From Neoechinorhynchus agilis (lineage: Eukaryota; Acanthocephala), in the NCBI GenBank assembly GCA_051530055.1, contig CM121342.1, positions 15,872,001-15,936,000 on the forward strand: DNA of 64,000 nucleotides. Reading direction: 5' to 3'. Shown here piece by piece: positions 56,639 to 64,000 of this stretch. The stretch's first letter is position 1. Every line of letters starts with the position of its first letter. Position numbers and translations under genes: made by a program. The notes under the pieces were generated by a model. It ran no database searches and was not told where the DNA came from. It was given only the letters and a program-made list of their open reading frames with translations.

Positions 56639-57799
56639 ATGAAGGCTGACATGAATGACATTTTACGAATAGGACGCCCAAAAATGACTTTAAAAAAATC
56701 ATCTTCAAAGCACAAGAAGAAGCCTTCTAATCTATCGAGAGAAGCATGGTCTTTGGTGCAGGATTCGAGACAGGAAACGATCGACAATCTTGTGAAGGCG
56801 ACCCAGAAACCGAGAAACAAGGTCAATCGGAGTAAATCATCGAGGATACGATCATGGATCCACCGTACAAATGGCGTGTTTGGGAAACGATGGAGACGTG
56901 AGGACGATAAACGACCAAGTGAATCTTCAAAGACGTCTTTAGCAGTTCATGAATTCACGAGCCAAGAATATTGGAAGAAGATTGGAGACGACGAATTCTG
57001 GTCGTTGGGAAGAACAAGGTATTTGTTTGATTTGTTAAAACGATGCAACTATAGGTTTGTGATCGCTTATGGTGCCTGGGACGAGGAGGGGCATGGTAAA
57101 ATCGACGTTGAAGGAATCAAAGAACGATTTTACTATGTTCTGGGGCGATTGAACAAAACCAAACGTAACGAAGGGTTTAAATACAGCGCAGACGATGAAA
57201 GGAAACGAAGAGCCATATCTGAGCTTAAAATGGATCGAAATGAAGACGAAGAAAAGGAAGCAGAAGTCGTACATGAATGGCATAAGCAATATGTCGACGA
57301 ACATAAGATCTGTGTACAGAAAAGTGAGGAAATCACCTACCATTTAAAAGTAGTTGAAGAACGAATGAAAGAAATGAGGGAGAAAAAAACCGAAAGCGTA
57401 GTTGAGAAAGTGATTGACAAATATCCTGCTAACGTATGAGTGGATCTAGTACCCAACCCGGAAGGATTTGTAGTTTTGGGTTATTATGATGAAGTCATTA
57501 ACAAAATATTTGTGGTGGGTTCGAGAGTCACTCATTTAATGAGTCGGATAATGATTGATTTGGTGAAACTGAACACAAAAAGACCGAATTCCATCGATCC
57601 ATTCTTGCAAAAGATTGGATTAAGGCCTCTGGTAATGCAAACCGATTTCAATCTGAAAAAATTAGAAGCATTCGTTCAGATGTGGGATGCATATAATGGT
57701 TTAACCGAACGAACGGCCCTTGCGTATCATCTCGACGATTTACTGATGTCTTTGCTGAGGTCGATTTATAATTTAGGCCAAGGAAAGTGTAACATTTGA
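56639..57799 (+). CDS. DMAP1: DNA methyltransferase 1-associated protein 1 (DMAP1)
   Basis: From ATG 56639: MNDILRIGRPK matches the DMAP1 start (VRDILELGGPE). The SANT/Myb-type region carries FTSQEYWKKIGDDEFWSLGR then TRYLFDLLKRCNYRFVIAYG (human YSEQEYQLYLHDDAWTKAE; HLFDLSRRFDLRFVVIHDRY), then IDVEGIKERFYYVLGRLNKT. The C-terminal DMAP domain is in the same frame after an in-frame TGA at 57437: GSRVTHLMSRIM, KIGLRPLVMQTDFNL, NGLTERTALAYHLDDLLMSL. The TGA can be removed by a 54-bp GC-AG intron (57396-57449), phase 1, which has a CTAAC branch-like site 17 nt before the AG. Spliced, the frame stays open to TGA 57797-57799. DMAP1 is a subunit of the NuA4/TIP60 and SRCAP/SWR1 complexes. AATAAA follows at 57833. 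Confidence 0.88.
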
Positions 57800-58017
57800 T
57801 GAATAGATCTCTTCAAACGATACCTTTCCTTCAATAAATCCTCAATCATTGAAGAAAATCGATTTTTCCATTATGCCTTCTTGGGACTCTTTAGTTTCCA
57901 CTAAGACGACTCCAGAAAAAAAGGAGGAAGACGGTTGTAGAGATCAATAAATACCACGATTGGGAATGTCGATGATATGTGAAATACCGGGGAACGATAT
58001 TGGAATTATTGTTCAGA

Positions 58018-58340
58018 AGTCTTCACCCACGGTAAATAATTATTTATTAAAGACGTTTCGAACCTCGTCGGGTTCATCATCAGTTTGTTGGTTAGTAATA
58101 GACGCAATTTTAATTTAATTTGACATATACGACCTAGAGTTTATTTATTTGCCTAGCTTTCGCCGTATTACGGCTTCATCTGGGCAATTGCTTATATTTT
58201 TTTAGATATAGGTCGTATAAGTCAAATTAAATTAAAATTAAGACACACACCTGGAAAATCAAGCAGCGATTCACGTTATTAGTAATAGACGTTACGACGG
58301 GTTCGAAGCGTCTTTAATGAATAATCATTTATCGGGTATA
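58018..58340. repeat. Palindromic element with hammerhead-like cores
   Basis: Outer inverted arms: ATTAAAGACGTTTCGAACC (58046-58064) matches inverted GGGTTCGAAGCGTCTTTAAT (about 58298-58318). Inner arms: about 58103-58133 (AATTTTAATTTAATTTGACA, then TATACGACC) and 58206-58240. On the minus strand the left arm carries CTGATGA (58077-58083), T, GAACC/GGTTC hairpin, GAAAC (58055-58059). The centre, also minus strand, carries CAGATGA, A, GCCGT/ACGGC hairpin, GAAA (58155-58182), then CTAG...CTAG and a GUC triplet at 58131-58133. The end GTCTTCACCCACGGTAAATAA is shared with 4.55 kb. Best read as a non-coding palindromic or terminal-repeat piece of a Penelope-like element. Confidence 0.55.
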
Positions 58341-58952
58341 TACCTAAACAATAACTCTAACCACTAATGGGGAGATGTAGAGACTGGAAGTTTTGGAGTT
58401 GGGACGAAACTAAATGCTAACGCTTTGAGAACCCGAGATTTAAAAAGCCGCAGAAGATTTCAAATATTCCATTTAACATTCTTTCGTGGCTATAAACGCT
58501 AAAAATGAAGTGCTGTGATGAATGTGTAGCCAACACTATAATTTAATCCCACATTTAGACATAACACTTTAATTTGTACCACTTTATCGGCATTGTAAAG
58601 AAGTTGATCGTTTATGTATGTGTTCTTTGGTTATTATAGAAATAGAGACTTTTTATTCGATTTTCGCTAACGAACTCTCATGCGAGAAACGTCCTTTTAA
58701 CTTTTTTTCTATATCCAAACGATTTACAATCTGAAGAAGTCCGACGAGATGGACGAAATATTGAGAATAAATAAATCAGTCTCTATTTTTGTAATCACTA
58801 AAGAACACATTTATGAGCGTTCGATTATGTTTGGATTGTCATCGTTGTCTTGCGCCTTGCACATTGTGGAGATTCTTTAAATTGGAATTAGTTGGCACTG
58901 GTGAACAATTTAATGTTATGGGCGACGAAAATTTAGAATTTTGTTTTTAGAT
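58341..58952. other. Intergenic, no certain gene
   Basis: AT-rich. A short frame at 58814-58950 (MSVRLCLDCHRCLAPCTLW) is cysteine-rich at its start but has no support as an exon. Confidence 0.35.
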
Positions 58953-59204
58953 ATGAATTTACTTTTAATATTGCTCACGGTGTCTTCTAAATGTCTTAAA
59001 GACGAAACAACTGTCGAATGTATTGGTCTATTTTCCTTCTTACACCATAAAGATATTCGCTGTTCAGTTCAAGAAATGCTCGAAGATAAGCGCCTGATGT
59101 TTAATCAATCGATCGAATCAATAACTAGAATGCCTGATTTTAAGGCGGATATGATCGGTGGTATTTGCAAGAAAATATTAAAAGTCCGTACGGAAGGACA
59201 CTAG
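58953..59204 (+). CDS. Possible small secreted protein, 83 aa, four cysteines
   Basis: ATG at 58953 begins a signal-peptide-like MNLLLILLTVSSKC. The remainder has four cysteines (KCL, ECI, RCS, ICK) and no membrane segment (for example FLHHKDIRCSVQEMLEDKRL). An AG acceptor-like TTTTTAG lies just upstream (58950). An even number of cysteines after a signal peptide is typical of small secreted proteins, but I recognise no family. Could be a chance ORF or one exon. Confidence 0.35.
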   Translation: MNLLLILLTVSSKCLKDETTVECIGLFSFLHHKDIRCSVQEMLEDKRLMFNQSIESITRMPDFKADMIGGICKKILKVRTEGH

Positions 59205-59210
59205 AGCGGT

Positions 59211-59537
59211 TCAAATTAAGCCTCGTGCAGTTCCTGTAGATTTTGTGCGATAACATAAAATGGGGATTTGTTTTTTATCGAAGAAATTTCCGACGGTTTT
59301 ATTAGCCATATTTGCTTGTGAGACAAACTCATTTATATTCACTTCACTGCTCTTCTGAAAAGCTTGGATCGAAGAGAGGGGTTGTAAAAAGTTCATCTTA
59401 ATGACCTTATGGTTAGGTTTATTTTTAGATACACGAGCAGCCAAATCACAACGATGGCGACTTGTCTTTATTTTAATCATTTTGAATCTTGTAATCTTAC
59501 ACTGATCAAAATGTAACATTATTATAAATTCCATCAA
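59211..59537 (-). CDS. Possible 108-aa protein (unrecognised)
   Basis: Open minus-strand frame, basic N-terminal half (MIKIKTSRHRCDLAARVSKN) and a polar C-terminal half (EVNINEFVSQANMANKTVGN). It lies tail to tail with the preceding small ORF, seven bases apart. No motif recognised. Confidence 0.25.
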   Translation of the reverse strand: MMEFIIMLHFDQCKITRFKMIKIKTSRHRCDLAARVSKNKPNHKVIKMNFLQPLSSIQAFQKSSEVNINEFVSQANMANKTVGNFFDKKQIPILCYRTKSTGTARGLI

Positions 59538-59969
59538 ATTTGCAAATAATGTTATAAAGCGATCAATCCAACCTTAATTTTTAAAATCCATTATTCACTC
59601 AAGTAGTCGTTCTGAGACACATCAAATGTTTCACTAAGGCGTTGTGCTAAAATTTAAGCGATTCGATATGGTATCATCGTAACATTAAGTCGGATTTTTG
59701 TCCATTGTGTAAAAAATTTGAATTTTGTTAGAGCATGAAATTTGAACAATAACTCGCTTATTCGCCGAGGTTCATTTTCTTCTGCGACTCAAAATGAACA
59801 TGATCGATTTTGGGATCTCGAAAAAGCACTAAATTGTCCTAACCAAGTCTTTTTAACAGACATTGCACGAATCTCGAGGATATATAAATCGCATCAATTT
59901 TGTTCCTGATCATTCCAAGCTTGATTCCGAGCGTTTAAAAACAGGTCAATTGTATTTGTTTCTTGTGAA

Positions 59970-60197
59970 GTGCAAACCACATATCACTTAGTAGACGTCT
60001 ATCGTATACTGGAGAACATTGTCATCTTGTCTGATTTGATTGATTCCATCCATGGCCCTCAAGTTATAGAAGAAATTCAATTAAAGAAGTACCGCGTAGA
60101 ATTGGTCAAATGGTGCCTTATGTTCAGCCAAAAAATGAACCTATATAATCAATCGACTGCTGAACGCATCCTTGCAAGCGTATGTTTATGCTTCTGA
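59970..60197 (+). CDS. Possible exon of an unrecognised helical protein
   Basis: Frame reads VDVYRILENIVILSDLIDSI and KYRVELVKWCLMFSQKMNLY, amphipathic helices of coding-like composition. It has no certain start and may continue upstream via a splice. Not recognised. Confidence 0.3.
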   Translation: MQTTYHLVDVYRILENIVILSDLIDSIHGPQVIEEIQLKKYRVELVKWCLMFSQKMNLYNQSTAERILASVCLCF

Positions 60198-60199
60198 TG

Positions 60200-60990
60200 T
60201 ACCGTGTATAAATTGATCGATTTTAGTACTCAAAACTAACTAAATCATCCACTCCAAGATCAGATCTTTAATAAAATCTTTCTTGGTTAATAGGATTGCG
60301 ATCTCGCTCTACCCCTCATCTACAGTGATACGCGATTTTTGTTGTTCCCGATAAAAACTACGCATATTCCGACATTTCACTTGAAAATATCTGATCAACG
60401 CACAATTTTATAGGTCTATTGATATGCTCGTTAAAACCCTCTCTCATTCTGTCAATATTTAGCATCTTTCATAGCTACATTAATCGAGCAAATCTCGCCT
60501 ACTTGTGTTTACAAACCGTTTTAAACACAACTATCTCGATATGACCATCTATCCTTAGCAAAATCTATCTCTGGCATAGAATGTGATGGTCACGGTTTCC
60601 TTTATTCTTCAAGAATTCTCGAATATTTGTACTCTGTTTTGCCTCGATACAAGAAAAGCCATGGTGTGAAAATACTGAAACTAATTTTATGCTTTAAAAT
60701 GTTCTTAAGTATCAACGGATGAAACGGGTGTTCGTTCATGACTGATTTTCATATTTAAATGTCAAACTTTTCCATTATTTATAGTGCCTTTACGGATGAC
60801 TTGCTAAAATTTCAACATTTATCCGAAATTTATTAGTTTCCAATACTTTAGATATCCACAAAATGCTTCGAATTGGGTCGTAGAATGAGGGAAACGACCG
60901 ACGACAACAGGAGTGAGGTAGCGCCAGCAGAATTATGGACACGATCTCAACAAGTGGCGAGATTGCATGTAATTTTCAATATTAAATAAC
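60200..60990. other. Intergenic, no gene seen
   Basis: AT-rich sequence without exons that I can support. Confidence 0.4.
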
Positions 60991-61039
60991 TGAAATTATA
61001 TAATAAATTATCTACAATCATTTAATGTTGTGTAAACTA

Positions 61040-61763
61040 AATTATCGAATTATCGCGAATTTTCGTTGTGAGAATCAATCGCAGCTTAGAAGTCGCCTAT
61101 AGACGGTAAGTTCGTTTATCGAAGTACCGCGAATTTCCGTTGTGAGAATCTATCGTAGTTTAACAAAGGGTTCGGAGCTTTTAACAAAGTTGAAAACAAG
61201 TCAATGTATTAGCCTTCAAAAATTTATTTTTAATCGACGGCAATTCGCGAATTATCGTTCTAAGAATCGATCGTAGTTAAGGAAGGCTCTTTGTGTCACT
61301 TTATTTCTACTGCAAATCAAATCGAGTTTTTGAAATTTTTTAAGAAAAACTGTTTTTGAAGTTTGGCCATCCGGTAACTTTTCAGTATCCTTGTGTGACC
61401 TCGTGGTAGATAATTTTTCTTAGTACACAGCCCACTGATCTGGTTCAGGGACGCGCATAAAATCACACTTAATATCCTGAACCAAACGCGGTTATTAGTT
61501 TGTACATCGTGAGCTGCCCAAGGAAAATTATCAGCCGTGAGGCCATTAAGGATACTGAAAAACTGTTTATTAACTTTCAAAAATTTATTTTTAATCGACA
61601 CCTAATGAAATTTGTACCGGCAGAAATAAAATAAATATGATTTTGAAAATCTTTCAATTTTGTGCAAATTCCTTTATCGAAGTATCGCGATTTTTTGTTG
61701 TGAAAATATGTTTTAGTTAAAAAACCTTTTTTACTTTATTTCAAATGCTGACCAAATCTGTTT
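61040..61763. repeat. Dispersed AT-rich repeat units flanking the satellite (right)
   Basis: Units with GAAGTACCGCGAATTTCCGTTG, then GAGAATCTATCGTAGTTTAA and TGCAAATCAAATC at about 61.1, 61.25 and 61.68 kb match the family at 39.4-39.9 kb. A different insert (61.38-61.57 kb), with a weak relation to the 19.3-kb repeat, interrupts them. The last unit runs directly into the duplicated DMAP1 block. Confidence 0.55.
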
Positions 61764-62262
61764 TATTAAGTGCCAGGAAATAAATTCTGGCACCTTATTT
61801 AGGCGAAATGAAGGCTGACATGAATGACATTTTACGAATAGGACGCCCAAAAATGACTTTAAAAAAATCATCTTCAAAGCACAAGAAGAAGCCTTCTAAT
61901 CTATCGAGAGAAGCATGGTCTTTGGTGCAGGATTCGAGACAGGAAACGATCGACAATCTTGTGAAGGCGACCCAGAAACCGAGAAACAAGGTCAATCGGA
62001 GTAAATCATCGAGGATACGATCATGGATCCACCGTACAAATGGCGTGTTTGGGAAACGATGGAGACGTGAGGACGATAAACGAGCAAGTGAATCTTCAAA
62101 GACGTCTTTAGCAGTTCATGAATTCACGAGCCAAGAATATTGGAAGAAGATTGGAGACGACGAATTCTGGTCGTTGGGAAGAACAAGGTATTTGTTTGAT
62201 TTGTTAAAACGATGCAACTATAGGTTTGTGATCGCTTATGGTGCCTGGGACGAGGAGGGGCA
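61764..62262 (+). pseudogene. Partial duplicate of DMAP1 (5' half only)
   Basis: A 499-bp block equals 56595-57093 at an offset of exactly 5,169 bp, including 44 bp of upstream sequence. I see one substitution (56915 C versus 62084 G, Pro to Ala). The frame from ATG 61808 is open to ...YGAWDEEGH and ends two codons later; the ID..LKERFYY segment and the DMAP domain are absent. It cannot make a full DMAP1. Either a very recent duplication or an assembly artefact. Confidence 0.85.
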
Positions 62263-63120
62263 TTCCTGATATGATGAACATGTCGTGTGTATTTAAATTT
62301 TTGATGCAATTTCTTTTCAATCAATGTGTTAATACTGTTTTTCCACTTCGTATTTATATTTTTAATTTCAGTAAGCAATACTTAACAACTAATATCAGTG
62401 AAATAATTACGTTTGAAGTGCACCATTGCTCGTGATGAAGCTGTTAATGAAAAGCACATTCTTTTTTATGCAAAATTAAGTGTTTCTCTCTCGCACTTCA
62501 GAGGCCACCCAATTTTTTTGATTGCATTCGCTTTCCTGAAGTGTTCGGCCTTCTTCTGAAATACTGCGATTTTTAGCTAAAATCCAATATGTCAACACTT
62601 AGTTCGCTGAAATTTTGAAGGCGCTTTCGAGAAGAGCTGTCTTTACTTTGAGTTTCGACTTTATTAAACCTTCAACGAAAATCTACCAAGCATCATATTA
62701 ATCATCATGAAAAGCAATTATTTTAAGGGAACTTAGCGTGGGGATAGAAGCGTACAAATCGATTTGAAGATATCATTCGAACATATAAGCAGCGGCGCAG
62801 AGAAAGGTCTGATCAGATTCTACATACGAAAATGTTCTAAAAATGTAAGTTTAGAAGTTGCATGAGGCACAGTCCCGCGAATATAATAGCGTCTGCGTGG
62901 ATTTTAATTTTTATGTAAAGGCTTGAAAATTTCCTGGTTAAAAAACAAATCTTATTTTTCTACTTGAACAAGACGTGACTCACCTTTCAGGCTCTCTTCA
63001 GTTTGCGCGACTCATTCGGTGTCACGGGGCAGCAGCGTGAACCTCGCGCAGGAAATTATATGTTTAGTTAAAGTGGGCTAGAGAATAAGTGTAAAACGCA
63101 AATATAATCACATATCTAGA
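62263..63120. other. Intergenic, no gene seen
   Basis: AT-rich, no exons that I can support. Confidence 0.4.
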
Positions 63121-63135
63121 CACCTTACTTTTATA

Positions 63136-63205
63136 TATTTCGCGAGGAAACCTCGCCTTATCAATCATTATTTGCAAGTGTAAAGCGAGGTTTCCTCTTT
63201 CGAAT
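63136..63205. repeat. Hairpin repeat, GCGAGG/CCTCGC family
   Basis: TTTCGCGAGGAAACCTCGCC (63139-63158) faces the inverted GCGAGGTTTCCTCTTTCGAA (63184-63203) across a spacer that is identical to the one in the palindrome at 63.5 kb. A fragment of the same element. Confidence 0.6.
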
Positions 63206-63457
63206 CCGGAAAATGTTTACTCACAAAAGCGCTAACTCCTTTATTCTCGTTCATTTTTTCCATCATGTACTCGAAGAAATATTCGAACGTTTTACAGTCA
63301 TCGCCTTTCAGTTCGGGTTTTGGTCTATACGAGATACCAAAGCTATTTTTCGCGGTCTATTAGGAGGATTCGAAAATATAGGAATTGGATTTTTGACTAT
63401 TATTTAACGAAAATAACAGAATTGTTTATTTAACAAGCCGTTTTGAGACCATAAAAG

Positions 63458-63643
63458 AAGTCTTTACTTGTGGTAAAGATAATCCCGGCGTAAAATCATT
63501 TTATTGTACTGAAATATTTCGCGAGGAAACCTCGCCTTATCAATCATTATTTGCAAGTGTAAGGCGAGGTTTCCTCTTTCGAAATATTTCAGTATAATAA
63601 AATAATTTTTAACCGGGATTGTCTTCACCACATGTCAAAATTT
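63458..63643. repeat. Near-perfect palindromic element, arms about 83 bp
   Basis: Left arm 63458-63540 and right arm 63561-63643 are near-perfect inverted repeats (AATCCCGG...TACTGAAATATTTCG...GAGGAAACCTCGCCTTA) around a 20-bp spacer. Each arm also holds the small hairpin GGCGAGGTTTCCTCGC next to GAAAT, as in the hammerhead-like hairpin at 17.08 kb. The right end has GTCTTCACCACATG, like the GTCTTCACCC ends at 4.56 and 58.02 kb. It would form a strong cruciform or RNA hairpin. MITE-like or a Penelope terminal-repeat derivative. Confidence 0.65.
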
Positions 63644-63780
63644 ACCATCCCGTGAACTTTCTCGATATGATAAATGAAATCAGTTTTGAATTTCACAGAC
63701 TATAGCTGCAGTGTATAACTGGGAGCCTTCCATTCTCTCCCGTTTTTCGAACCTATACCATAGATCTTCCTTCGTTGTAA

Positions 63781-64000
63781 ATGGGATCATCTAAGAGCAA
63801 AAATGATCCACGTGTCCTCACCCAGGATACAGTTCAACTTCTCGAAGCCCGAACTAAGCTGACGAGAGAAGAGGTGAGAATACACTTTCTTGAAAATTTA
63901 AGAAAAGTGCATTAATTCGTCTTTCTAGATCGAAGAAATCCATCGGAATTTTATTAACAAGTACCCTAAAGGAAAATTAAATGAACGGGAATTTAAAAGG
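63781..64000 (+). CDS. Neuronal calcium sensor (recoverin/frequenin-like), 5' exons (partial)
   Basis: ATG 63781 gives MGSSKSKNDPRVL, an N-myristoylation signal (MGxxxSK) as in NCS proteins. Exon 1 ends at 63873; the intron is 63874-63928 (55 bp, GT-AG); exon 2 continues IEEIHRNFINKYPKGKLNER, equivalent to the degenerate EF-hand 1 of the family (hippocalcin [22 protein letters not shown]). The canonical CP of that loop is YP here. The gene runs off the right edge, so the calcium-binding EF-hands are not seen. NCS proteins are Ca2+-myristoyl switches regulating signalling at membranes. Confidence 0.8.

Noticed and set aside
57035-57343. Minus-strand ORFs over DMAP1
   Set aside because: Antisense to a conserved coding region; no independent support.
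57434-57473. 40-bp GT-AG intron removing the DMAP1 TGA
   Set aside because: Splice ends look good, but joining the exons shifts the frame and loses the DMAP domain.

Overview
The window is eukaryotic, from an invertebrate animal. Genes are split by very short GT-AG introns, most of them 43-55 bp with a mode near 47, and two introns look like GC-AG. The gene set is metazoan: an alpha-2-macroglobulin/TEP protein, an AMT-type ammonium transporter, FCHO, SRP68, CDT1, DMAP1 and a neuronal calcium sensor. Penelope-like and LINE retroelements are common. I cannot name the species or firmly the phylum.

Layout. 0-4.2 kb: 3' exons of a TEP/A2M-family gene, then a GC- and CpG-rich block with a minus-strand, probably PEHE-domain (KANSL1-like) gene and CRE-type promoter sites. 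4.3-8 kb: mobile-element graveyard with LINE fragments, a broken Ty3/gypsy fossil, SINE-like pieces and a hammerhead-like motif. 9.4-15.3 kb: an unrecognised 228-aa gene, a small two-exon gene, a multi-PLAT-domain gene and a coiled-coil gene. 15.4-20.9 kb: another LINE fragment, a divergent Pth2-like gene with a decayed tandem copy, a Penelope endonuclease fragment and small fragments. 20.9-34.4 kb is the gene-dense core: ammonium transporter (+), FCHO (-), a small MED22-like ORF (-) head to head with SRP68 (+), a possible tail-anchored protein (-) and a histidine acid phosphatase (-). 34.5-38.6 kb: a composite retroelement (non-LTR RT joined to Penelope GIY-YIG endonuclease), then CDT1 (-).

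40.0-56.1 kb is a single tandem satellite with a 114-bp unit and about 141 copies. It is more uniform on the left and more diverged on the right, with an irregular patch near 52.3 kb. 56.6-64 kb: DMAP1 with an in-frame TGA that probably lies in a GC-AG intron, a palindromic element with hammerhead-like cores, small unknown ORFs, an almost identical partial copy of DMAP1 5.17 kb downstream, more palindromes, and the first exons of a neuronal calcium sensor gene.

The host genes are housekeeping genes from unrelated pathways (endocytosis, SRP targeting, replication licensing, chromatin acetylation, ammonium transport), so I see no operon-like functional unit. The most notable points are the 16-kb satellite, hammerhead-like motifs tied to Penelope-type sequence, the ammonium transporter lacking the first twin histidine, the divergent Pth2 pair, and the recent partial DMAP1 duplication.
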